Source: Burkholderiaceae bacterium
Lineage (GTDB): Bacteria > Pseudomonadota > Gammaproteobacteria > Burkholderiales > Burkholderiaceae_C
Direction of reading: 5' to 3'
DNA length: 64,000 bases
Assembly: GCA_024235915.1 (NCBI GenBank)
Contig: JACKLO010000014.1
Location: forward strand, 123,159 to 187,158
A program made the translations under genes and the position numbers. The first letter of the stretch is position 1, and each line of letters begins with the position of its first letter. Of the stretch, positions 7,351-15,553 are shown one piece after another. The notes below the pieces were generated by a model. It saw only the letters and a list, made by a program, of their open reading frames with translations. It did not search any database and was not told where the DNA came from.

Positions 7351-8570
7351 ACGCCGAGATGCTGCTCGCGCTGCGCGACCCCGCCGGCGTGCCGTCCCAC
7401 CCGCTGGTGTTCCTGCTGCTGGGCGTGCTGACCTTCGCGCTGCACATCGCCGCGGTGCAGGTGATGCTGGGCGCCGGCGCCCTCGTGCTGGCCGGCGCCT
7501 TCCGCGCCGACGCGCGCTGGCGCCGCCTGGCCGCGGCCATGCTGTCCACCAGCAAGATCGCCGTGTCGGTGGCCATCGTCATCGGCGTGGCGCCGCTTTT
7601 GTTCGTGCAGGTGGTCTACGACCCCTTCTGGTACACGAGCAACGTGCTTTCGGCCTGGTGGGTGATCGGCTTCATCGTGATCCTGATCGCCGGCTACAGC
7701 GCCATGTACGGCTTCTACTGGCTGAACGAAGACCTGCGCGCGCGCCCCCCGCGCGGTGGCTGGCTGATGGCGGCCTCTCTGGCGCTGCTGCTGCTCGTGG
7801 GCTGGATCATGCACGTGCTGAGCTACCAGATGCTCTGGCCCGAGCAGTGGCGCGAGTGGTATGCGCCCGGCGGCACGGTGGACGCGTCCGGCCGCACGCT
7901 GCACGCGTACAGCCTGGCGCGCTTCGCCTTCTTCATCGCATTGGCCGCGCCGGTCACCGGTGCCTGGCTGGTGGCGGTGCGCCGCTACCTGATCGGCGCC
8001 CAGGAGGCCGATCTCGGCTACCTGGCGCTGCTGCAGCGCCTGTCGCAGCAAATGCTGCTGGGCGGCGGCGCGGTGGCCGTGGTGGCCGGCGCGGCCTGGA
8101 TGGCCACGCTGCCGGAGAAGATGGCCTGGTTCCTGGGTTCGGCGCCGATGGTGCTGGCCGCAGCCATGCTGGTGCTCACCGTGCTGCTGCCCTCGGCGCT
8201 CGGCCGCCGGCTGGACCAGGGGGGCTGGGGCTACGGCGTGTTCGGCGTCGGCGCGGTGGCGCTGATCGTCGTGGCCGCGGCCCGCGAATGGCTGCGCTAC
8301 GTGACGCTGCTGGGCGCGCACGGCTACGACGCGATGACCTACCGCGTCAACTTCGACGCCTACAGCACCATCACCTTCTTCGCCACCTTCGCCATCGTCG
8401 GCGGCGTCGTGCTGGCCTGGCTGCTCACCGTGGCCTGGCAGGCCGGGCAGACGCGCGGCACCTACACGCCGTCGCCCGCGGTGGCACGGCTGGGCCGCTG
8501 GTCCGTGGTGCTGATCGCGCTGTGGATCGTCCACTACTTCGCCATCGGCGCCTGGGTGATGGTGCGCTGA
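7347..8570 (+). CDS. Partner integral membrane subunit of the bd-like protein
   Basis: The protein has 407 residues and about nine or ten membrane helices. No database family came to mind with certainty. By eye it parallels the preceding protein: an early FALHIAAVQVMLGAGALVLAG helix with a conserved His-x7-Gly, a GVAPLLFVQVVYDPFWYTSN loop, and, after the last shared helices, AAREWLRYV, which lines up with the TRESIRKPF segment of its neighbour. It may therefore be a CydA-like paralogue (a CydAA' arrangement) rather than a CydB. The start overlaps the upstream stop by four bases; 15 bases separate it from the cytochrome c gene. Function is inferred from this pairing only. Confidence 0.6.
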   Translation: MNAEMLLALRDPAGVPSHPLVFLLLGVLTFALHIAAVQVMLGAGALVLAGAFRADARWRRLAAAMLSTSKIAVSVAIVIGVAPLLFVQVVYDPFWYTSNVLSAWWVIGFIVILIAGYSAMYGFYWLNEDLRARPPRGGWLMAASLALLLLVGWIMHVLSYQMLWPEQWREWYAPGGTVDASGRTLHAYSLARFAFFIALAAPVTGAWLVAVRRYLIGAQEADLGYLALLQRLSQQMLLGGGAVAVVAGAAWMATLPEKMAWFLGSAPMVLAAAMLVLTVLLPSALGRRLDQGGWGYGVFGVGAVALIVVAAAREWLRYVTLLGAHGYDAMTYRVNFDAYSTITFFATFAIVGGVVLAWLLTVAWQAGQTRGTYTPSPAVARLGRWSVVLIALWIVHYFAIGAWVMVR

Positions 8571-8585
8571 CAGGGGGGCGACGAG

Positions 8586-9014
8586 ATGAAAACGAAGATG
8601 CTACCCACCCGACGGCTCCGCCCGCTCTGGGCGCTGGCCATCCTGTGCACCGCCGCAGCCGCGGCAAGCTGGCTGCGCTGGCCCGAGTCCCGGGCGCAGA
8701 CGCCGGCGCCGATGACACTCAAGCCCGCGCCGGCCCAGCCGTCGCCGCTGGCCGCCCTGCCGGCTACGGCCGGCGAGGCCATCGCCCACACCTGCGCCGC
8801 CTGCCACGGCACGCGCGGCCAGCTGGGCGACGAGGCCTTCATGCCGCTGGCCGGCATGCCGCGCACGCAGTTCGTCCGCACGATGCAGGACTTCCGCAGC
8901 GGCGCGCGGCCCAGCACGCTGATGGGCCACGTGGCCGACGGCTTCACCGACGCCGACCTGCAGGCCCTGGGCACCTACTTCGAATCCCTTCCGATGCAGG
9001 AGGCCGCACGATGA
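8586..9014 (+). CDS. Monohaem class I cytochrome c
   Basis: The protein has 142 residues. A signal or anchor helix (LWALAILCTAAAAASWL) leads to a proline-rich linker and a small cytochrome c domain with CAACH near residue 70 and Met candidates in FMPLAGMPRTQF. It resembles the small cytochrome subunits that accompany flavocytochrome c. The ATG follows GGGGGGCGACGAG. The stop overlaps the flavoprotein start (ATGA at 9011-9014), so the two are translationally coupled, which supports a physical complex. Confidence 0.85.
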   Translation: MKTKMLPTRRLRPLWALAILCTAAAAASWLRWPESRAQTPAPMTLKPAPAQPSPLAALPATAGEAIAHTCAACHGTRGQLGDEAFMPLAGMPRTQFVRTMQDFRSGARPSTLMGHVADGFTDADLQALGTYFESLPMQEAAR

Positions 9015-10354
9015 AGCGCCGCGCTCTTCTCCGGGGCCTTGGCCTCGCCGCCGGCGGGCTGCTGGCTGCGCCCACTCTGCTGCGCGCGCAAGCGTCCGCG
9101 GGCCGTGTCGTGGTCGTCGGCGGTGGCGTCGGCGGTGCCACGGCCGCCAAGTACCTCAAGCTCTTCAACCCTGCGCTGCAGGTCACGCTGGTCGAGCGCC
9201 ACCCGTTCTACGTGCGGCCCTATGGCTCCAGCGAAGTGCTCAACGGCCACACCACCATGCAGGCGCTGCAGGTGTCCTACGACGCGCTGGCCAACCGCTG
9301 GGGCGTGCAGGTGGTCATCGACACCGCGACCGCGCTGGACGCCGAACGCCGCGTGCTGCGCACCGCCACGGGCCGCCAACTGCCGTACGACCGGCTGATC
9401 GTCTCGCCCGGCATCGAGCTGCAGTACGACGCCATCGCCGGCTACAGCCGCGCCGTGGCCGAGACGCGCATGCCCTCGGGCTGGATCCCCGGCACGCAGA
9501 CCGCGCTGCTGGCCCGCCAGCTGCAGGCCATGCGGCCCGGCGGTGTCTTCGTCATCGCAGCGCCGCCCAACCCGTACCGCTGCCCGCCGGGGCCCTACGA
9601 GCGTGGCGCGCTGATGGCCGAGTGGTTCCGGAAGCACAACCCGACCGCCAAGGTCATCATCACCGACCCGAAGGACGGCTTCGTCACCGACCAGACGATG
9701 ATGCTGGGCTGGAACCGGCTCTACGGTTTCAACCCGCCGGCCGATTACGCGCAGAAGATCTCGGCGCAGGCCGAGCTCAAGCGCCATGCCGACGGCGCCA
9801 GCGGCATCGCGTGGGTGCGCGGCAGCCAGGGCGGCCGTGTGCTGAAGGTCGACTCGAAGACGATGCGCGTGGAGACCGAGGCCGAGACCATCCAGGCCGA
9901 CGTGGTCAACGTGATCCCGCCGATGAAGGCCGCGCGCCTGGCGGTGGACCTGGGTCTGACCGACGGCAGCGGCTGGTGCCCGGTGGAGCGCATCGACTTC
10001 GCCAGCCAGCGTGTGCCGCACGTGCACGTGATCGGCGACGCGAGCATTGCCGACGCCATGCCCAAGAGCGGGTTCTCCGCCAACAGCCAGGCCAAGGCGG
10101 TGGCGCGCGCCATCGTCGAGCAGCTGGCCGGCCGGCCCGCGCCCGAGCCGGTGTGGGAGAACACCTGCTACGCGCTGGCCGGCAGCGGCTACGGCCTGTT
10201 CGTGGCCGACGTGTTCCGCCTGGTGGACGGGAAGATCGCGCGCATCAACGGCAAGCGCTTCCTGCCGCTGGACGCCAGTCCCCAGCAGATCCGCCTGGGC
10301 GCGCGCTACCAGCAGGCCTGGCTGCGCACCTTCACCGAGGACGTCTTCGCATGA
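9011..10354 (+). CDS. Flavocytochrome c sulfide dehydrogenase-like flavoprotein (FccB/SoxF type)
   Basis: The protein has 447 residues. The N-terminus MKRRALLRGLGLAAGGLLAAP is a twin-arginine-type signal. The FAD fold begins VVVVGGGVGGATAAKYL. The segment PYRCPPGPYERG holds one of the redox cysteines of FccB, WCPVERIDF the likely second, and the C-terminal NTCYALAGSGYGLFVADVFR is the FCSD flavin-binding domain. The cysteine that links FAD covalently in Allochromatium FccB appears missing (the site reads FYVRPYGSSEV), so FAD is probably non-covalent. The enzyme would oxidise sulfide or persulfide in the periplasm and pass electrons to the flanking cytochromes c. It overlaps both neighbours by four bases. 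Confidence 0.88.
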   Translation: MKRRALLRGLGLAAGGLLAAPTLLRAQASAGRVVVVGGGVGGATAAKYLKLFNPALQVTLVERHPFYVRPYGSSEVLNGHTTMQALQVSYDALANRWGVQVVIDTATALDAERRVLRTATGRQLPYDRLIVSPGIELQYDAIAGYSRAVAETRMPSGWIPGTQTALLARQLQAMRPGGVFVIAAPPNPYRCPPGPYERGALMAEWFRKHNPTAKVIITDPKDGFVTDQTMMLGWNRLYGFNPPADYAQKISAQAELKRHADGASGIAWVRGSQGGRVLKVDSKTMRVETEAETIQADVVNVIPPMKAARLAVDLGLTDGSGWCPVERIDFASQRVPHVHVIGDASIADAMPKSGFSANSQAKAVARAIVEQLAGRPAPEPVWENTCYALAGSGYGLFVADVFRLVDGKIARINGKRFLPLDASPQQIRLGARYQQAWLRTFTEDVFA

Positions 10355-11106
10355 ACACCCCCCTGCGTGACCTTGCCGCGGCCGCCGTGCTGGTGCTGGC
10401 CGCCGCGGCCTCGGCGCTGCTGCCGGTCGCACGCGCCGCCGAACACGGACAGCCCGCGCCCGCGCCCGCGGCAATGACGCCCGGCGAGCTGCGCACGCTG
10501 CTCGCGGGCATGCCGGCCGGCGACCCGGTGCGCGGCGAACGGCTGCACAGCGCGCAGTTCTGCGCGTCCTGCCATGGTGCCAAGGGCGTGGCGCCGACGC
10601 CGAACTGGCCGCACGTGGCCGGCCAGCGCGCCGCCTACACCGTCAAGATGCTGGTGGACTACCAGCGCGGCGTGCGTGCCGAAGGCGAGCGCGCCGCGCT
10701 GATGCACGACGTGACGCGTGACATGCCGGCGCAGGACATGGCCGACATCGCCGCCTGGTACGCGACGCTGCCGCTGCCGCACGAAGCGGAAACGCCGCGG
10801 CCGAAGTCGACGGTGTCCGCATCCGACGTGCTGCACTTGGTGCGCAAGGGCGACCCGTCGCGCCTGATCACGCCCTGCGCGTCGTGCCACGGCGCCAAGG
10901 GGCAGGGCGGCACCGGCGACGGCAAGGCCAGCCCGGCGCTGGCGGGGCAGAACCCGCAGTACTTCGTGCGCACGATGCAGCAGTTCCACGGCGAGGTGCG
11001 CACCAACGACGCCAAGCGCGGCATGCGCGCCTTTGCCGGCAAGCTCAGCACGGCCGAGGTCGAGGCACTGGCGACGTACTACGCGGACCTGCCGGCGGCA
11101 CGCTGA
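10351..11106 (+). CDS. Dihaem cytochrome c (c4-like)
   Basis: The protein has 251 residues and a signal peptide ending ARAAE. Two tandem cytochrome c domains each have CASCHGAKG, near residues 71 and 180, and each ends in a helix ending in YATLP or YYADLP. This is the layout of cytochrome c4 and of FccA-type dihaem subunits. Likely Met ligands lie in RDMPAQDM and KRGMRAF. The start overlaps the flavoprotein stop. It closes the operon. It could be the direct electron acceptor of the flavoprotein, relaying to the haem c domain of the bd-like protein. Confidence 0.88.
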   Translation: MNTPLRDLAAAAVLVLAAAASALLPVARAAEHGQPAPAPAAMTPGELRTLLAGMPAGDPVRGERLHSAQFCASCHGAKGVAPTPNWPHVAGQRAAYTVKMLVDYQRGVRAEGERAALMHDVTRDMPAQDMADIAAWYATLPLPHEAETPRPKSTVSASDVLHLVRKGDPSRLITPCASCHGAKGQGGTGDGKASPALAGQNPQYFVRTMQQFHGEVRTNDAKRGMRAFAGKLSTAEVEALATYYADLPAAR

Positions 11107-11167
11107 CGGCACGCTGCCGACGGCCGCACCACGCACGCTATCGCCGCCATCGCCACACTTCATCCAC

Positions 11168-11183
11168 ATACCCAATAGGGTAT
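11168..11183. promoter_or_regulatory. ATACCC-N4-GGGTAT palindromic operator
   Basis: A perfect 6+6 palindrome ATACCC AATA GGGTAT lies 86 bases before the peroxiredoxin start. It overlaps a weak promoter: TTCATC at 11159-11164 and TATAGG at 11181-11186, 16 bases apart. TACCC/GGGTA palindromes are typical of CsoR/CstR-family repressors that sense copper or persulfide. The downstream persulfide dioxygenase-like gene favours a CstR-like sensor, not encoded here. The regulator identity is inference. Confidence 0.55.
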
Positions 11184-11269
11184 AGGACACTGAACCCGTC
11201 GATCAGGCAATGCCTTGATCACCCGCCGCGGCAACGGCCGCGGCGGCACCGCACTCAGGAGCCCCCATC

Positions 11270-11905
11270 ATGACCACCGCCAGCTTTCCCCGCCTCAACG
11301 AAGCCGCACCCGACTTCAGCGCCAAGACCACGCACGGCGACCGCAGCCTTGCCGACTACCGGGGCAAGTGGCTGATCCTCTTCTCACACCCGGCCGACTT
11401 CACGCCGGTGTGCACCACGGAGTTCATCGGCTTCGCAAAGGCGGCTGAGACTTTCAAGGCCATGAACTGCGAGTTGATCGGCCTGTCGATCGACAGCCTG
11501 TACTCGCACCTGGCCTGGACGCAGAACATCAAGGACAAGTTCGGCGTCGAGATCCCGTTCCCCATCATCGAGGACATCAAGATGGAGGTTGCCAGCGCCT
11601 ACGGCATGGTGCATCCGGGTGCCGCCGACACGCAGGCCGTGCGCGCCACCTTCTTCATCGACCCGCAAGGCATCCTGCGCGCGATGGTGTACTACCCGAT
11701 GAGCAACGGCCGCTCCATCGACGAGTTCGTGCGCCTGCTGCAGGCCATGCAGACCAGCGACGCCAACAAGGTCGCCACGCCGGAAGGCTGGATGCCGGGC
11801 TGCGACGTGATCGTGCCGCCGCCGAAGACGGCCGAGGCCGTGGCCAAGCGCGCCAGCGAGGGCTTCAACACGGTGGATTGGTACTACTCGACGAGAGCGC
11901 TCTGA
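11270..11905 (+). CDS. Peroxiredoxin, Prx6-like
   Basis: The protein has 211 residues and is cytoplasmic. The peroxidatic motif PADFTPVCTTE (Cys near residue 47) and the Prx6-type C-terminal extension with GWMPGCDVIVPPP are present. It reduces peroxides and possibly hydropersulfides. It is the first gene behind the ATACCC palindrome, 3 bases before the next gene. Being grouped with a persulfide dioxygenase-like enzyme suggests protection against sulfide-derived oxidants. The ATG follows CAGGAGCCCCCATC. Confidence 0.93.
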   Translation: MTTASFPRLNEAAPDFSAKTTHGDRSLADYRGKWLILFSHPADFTPVCTTEFIGFAKAAETFKAMNCELIGLSIDSLYSHLAWTQNIKDKFGVEIPFPIIEDIKMEVASAYGMVHPGAADTQAVRATFFIDPQGILRAMVYYPMSNGRSIDEFVRLLQAMQTSDANKVATPEGWMPGCDVIVPPPKTAEAVAKRASEGFNTVDWYYSTRAL

Positions 11906-11908
11906 GCC

Positions 11909-12355
11909 ATGAACCCGTGGCTGCGCGAGACGCTGCGGTCCGGCACCATCGCGTCGCTGGTGATGATGCCGCCGGGCTTTGGCTTCCAGTGGGCCGGCTG
12001 GCGCATCGGGCACTACGGCCCGAAGGTGGCCAACTGGTGGGCAGATCACCCGGGGCCAGCGCTGCTGTTTGGCCAGCACCTGCTGATCGGCTGGCTCTCG
12101 ACGCTGCCCCTGTTGTGGCTGCTGGCGCGCACCGCGGCTGGTCTCCGGCCCCTGGTGGCGGCTGCGGCCTATGGGGCGGCCTACTACGTGGCCGTCAACT
12201 CGCTGGTCCTGCCGCTGATGTTCGGCGACCGCCTGCCCTGGCAGCTGGGTTGGCAGACCATCCTGCCGAGCCTGGTCGTGCACATCGTTTTCGGCGCCAG
12301 CATCGGGATCACGGCGCGCCGATTCATCGCTGAACAGAGGAGCCGTCCGTCATGA
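11909..12355 (+). CDS. Small four-helix membrane protein of unknown function
   Basis: The protein has 148 residues with about four hydrophobic helices (around residues 15-30, 52-72, 80-105 and 118-138) and no cysteine. I do not recognise the family. Glycine- and tryptophan-rich loops (PPGFGFQWAGW) precede the second helix. It starts 3 bases after the peroxiredoxin and overlaps the metallo-hydrolase gene by four bases (ATGA), so it is part of this three-gene operon and is probably a transport or anchoring partner. Confidence 0.7.
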   Translation: MNPWLRETLRSGTIASLVMMPPGFGFQWAGWRIGHYGPKVANWWADHPGPALLFGQHLLIGWLSTLPLLWLLARTAAGLRPLVAAAAYGAAYYVAVNSLVLPLMFGDRLPWQLGWQTILPSLVVHIVFGASIGITARRFIAEQRSRPS

Positions 12356-13242
12356 CCGCCCGCCTGCACGTCGAATCGCATTACGACCCGGCCACGTCGA
12401 CCTTCAGCCACATCGTGGTCGATCGTGAGACGAACCTGTGCGCATTGGTCGACAGCGTGCTGGACTACGACCCGGCCGCCGGCCGCACGTCGACCGCTGC
12501 GGCCGACCGCCTGATCGCCCGCGTACAAGAACTTGGCGCCCAGGTGCAGTGGCTGCTGGAGACCCATGTGCATGCCGACCACCTGTCGGCCGCGCCCTAC
12601 CTGCAGCGCGCGCTGGGTGGCCAGCTGGCCATCGGCCGCGAGATCACCACGGTGCAGGACACTTTCGGCAAGCTGTTCAATGCCGGCACCGAATTCGCGC
12701 GCGACGGGCGGCAGTTCGACCGCCTGCTCGACGACGGCGACCGCTTTCAGATCGGCGGTCTGGCGGTCACCGCAATGCATACGCCGGGCCACACTCCGGC
12801 CTGCATGACCTACGTGGTGCGCGATGGCGAGGGTGCGGACGCGCCTGTGGCTGCCTTCGTCGGCGACACGCTGTTCAGCCCCGACTTTGGCACGGCGCGC
12901 TGCGACTTCCCCGGTGGCGACGCGGCGGTGCTCTACCGGTCCATCCGCAAGGTGCTGGCGCTGCCGCCGGCCACGCGCCTGTTCTTGTGCCACGACTATC
13001 CGCCCGATGGCCGCGCACCGCAGCCGGTGACCACGGTGGCCGAACAGCGCGCAGCCAACGTGCACGTGCACGACGGCGTGGCAGAGGGCGACTTCGTGGC
13101 CATGCGCCGGGCGCGCGACGCCACGCTGAAGATGCCCACGCTGATCCTGCCGTCGGTGCAGGTCAACATGCGAGCCGGCCAGCTGCCGCCGGCCGAAGGC
13201 AACGGTGTGCGCTATCTCAAGGTCCCGATCGACAGCCTGTAG
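12352..13242 (+). CDS. MBL-fold metallo-hydrolase, ETHE1/persulfide dioxygenase-like
   Basis: The protein has 296 residues. Metal ligands are visible in THVHADH (residues ~60-66), HTPGHTPA (~140), the Asp of FVGDTLF and a late His in LCHDYPP. The THxHADH box and the overall length fit the ETHE1/Blh persulfide dioxygenase group, which converts glutathione persulfide to sulfite with one iron. It is the last gene of the operon with the peroxiredoxin. It could alternatively be a glyoxalase II-like thioesterase; context with sulfide dehydrogenase and DsrE favours the sulfur role. Confidence 0.82.
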   Translation: MTARLHVESHYDPATSTFSHIVVDRETNLCALVDSVLDYDPAAGRTSTAAADRLIARVQELGAQVQWLLETHVHADHLSAAPYLQRALGGQLAIGREITTVQDTFGKLFNAGTEFARDGRQFDRLLDDGDRFQIGGLAVTAMHTPGHTPACMTYVVRDGEGADAPVAAFVGDTLFSPDFGTARCDFPGGDAAVLYRSIRKVLALPPATRLFLCHDYPPDGRAPQPVTTVAEQRAANVHVHDGVAEGDFVAMRRARDATLKMPTLILPSVQVNMRAGQLPPAEGNGVRYLKVPIDSL

Positions 13243-13422
13243 TGCGCGGCGCACGCGCCGCTCATTTCGGGCAAGCGCAGGTGCCGGGCGGGTCCGTCTG
13301 TCCGCGTGCACGTCGTTTTGTCGCCCCTGCAGGCGCTTCGTCGCAGGCCCGTTGGCGCATGCGGCGGGCAGGGGCACAGTTCACCCATCGACACACGACG
13401 CAGCCCCTGAAAGGAACCCGCC

Positions 13423-13584
13423 ATGACCCGCTTCACCGCCCCCCGCTTCAGCCAGCACGCCACCGCCTTTGCCTTCGCGCTGGCCACCACGCTGGCCATC
13501 TTCTCCGGCGTCAACAGCCTGGCCACCCCGTCACCTGCCGGCGCGCTGCTGGTGCAGGCCCCCGCCGTCACCGCGCAGGGCTGA
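13423..13584 (+). CDS. Small single-helix protein of unknown function
   Basis: This is a 53-residue open frame with a good ribosome site (AAAGGAA, 6 bases before ATG) and one hydrophobic helix (TAFAFALATTLAIFSGVNSLA), followed by a short Pro/Ala-rich tail. An intrinsic terminator follows directly at 13615, which supports a real transcript. Upstream (13323-13375) an 8-bp inverted repeat GCCCCTGC / GCAGGGGC flanks a GC-rich loop. It could be a small membrane peptide. No family was recognised. Confidence 0.55.
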   Translation: MTRFTAPRFSQHATAFAFALATTLAIFSGVNSLATPSPAGALLVQAPAVTAQG

Positions 13585-13614
13585 TCCGGCCGCTGCGTCG
13601 ACCTTTCCTCCAGC

Positions 13615-13647
13615 CCAACGCCCCGCTTCGGCGGGGCGTTGGCGTTT
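13615..13647 (+). terminator. Intrinsic terminator after the 53-residue ORF
   Basis: A 12-bp perfect stem CCAACGCCCCGC / GCGGGGCGTTGG with a TTCG tetraloop, followed by CGTTT. This is a classic Rho-independent terminator that separates the sulfur region from the paa promoter. Confidence 0.85.
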
Positions 13648-13708
13648 CTGCGGCGCCCTGGCGCCGGTTGCGCCCGAGTGTTCCGGGTAAACCCGACCAC
13701 TCCGGGTA

Positions 13709-13737
13709 TTGAGTCAGATCAAGCGGGCCCCTATCAT
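13709..13737 (+). promoter_or_regulatory. paa promoter (sigma70) with overlapping FNR-like box
   Basis: TTGAGT (13709-13714) and TATCAT (13732-13737) are separated by 17 bases, a good sigma70 promoter. The same start of this segment also reads TTGAGtcagATCAA (13709-13722), which matches the FNR consensus at nine of ten bases and would cover the -35 element. FNR bound here would repress. The promoter drives paaI and the genes behind it. Confidence 0.65.
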
Positions 13738-13757
13738 TTACCGACCGGTAGGTAAAT
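13736..13757. promoter_or_regulatory. TetR-type palindromic operator of the paa operon
   Basis: The 22-base segment ATTTACC-G-ACCGGT-A-GGTAAAT is palindromic except for one base pair. It overlaps the end of the -10 element and the likely transcription start, an ideal place for a repressor. The TetR gene at 19738 within the same gene cluster is the obvious candidate; TetR-type PaaR repressors that respond to phenylacetyl-CoA are known in betaproteobacteria. Confidence 0.75.
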
Positions 13758-13767
13758 CAAGGAACCC

Positions 13768-14214
13768 ATGGCCGACAACCCCGCTCCCGACCGCCAGCAC
13801 ATCGCCGAACGTGTGCGCGACGCCATGTTCGCGAACGACCGTGCGGCCAAGGCGCTGGGCATGGTGATCGAGGCCGTGGCCCCGGGCACGGCGACGCTGA
13901 GCATGACCGTGCGCGAGGACATGCTCAACGGCCACGACATCTGCCACGGTGGCCTGATCACCACGCTGGCCGACACGGCCTTCGCCTACGGTTGCAACAG
14001 CCACAACGAGGTGACGGTGGCGTCCGGCTTCAACGTCGACCTGGTGGCGCCGGGCCGCCTGGGCGATGTGCTCACCGCCCGCTGCGTCGAGCAGAACAAG
14101 GCCGGGCGCACCGGCGTCTACGACATCGAGGTCGTGAACCAGCGCGGTGAACGCATCGCGCTGTTCCGCGGCCGCAGCTACACGATGAAGGGCAAGCCCG
14201 TCGTGGCGCTCTGA
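13768..14214 (+). CDS. paaI: Hydroxyphenylacetyl-CoA thioesterase PaaI
   Basis: The protein has 148 residues and is a hotdog-fold thioesterase. The motif LNGHDICHGGLITTLADTAFAYGCNS holds the catalytic Asp and the HGG turn of PaaI. It hydrolyses dead-end CoA thioesters made when the phenylacetate pathway stalls and so recycles CoA. It is the first gene after the paa promoter; the ATG follows AAGGAACCC. The next gene, paaK, begins 19 bases downstream. Confidence 0.93.
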   Translation: MADNPAPDRQHIAERVRDAMFANDRAAKALGMVIEAVAPGTATLSMTVREDMLNGHDICHGGLITTLADTAFAYGCNSHNEVTVASGFNVDLVAPGRLGDVLTARCVEQNKAGRTGVYDIEVVNQRGERIALFRGRSYTMKGKPVVAL

Positions 14215-14233
14215 CCGTTCAGGAGATCCCAAC

Positions 14234-15541
<1,308 letters not shown>

Positions 15542-15553
15542 GGAGCCCAACGC

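Noticed and set aside
13245..13262. GCGGCGC/GCGCCGC hairpin after the metallo-hydrolase as a terminator
   Set aside because: The loop would be only two bases and there is no T-run; it may stall transcription but cannot be called with confidence.
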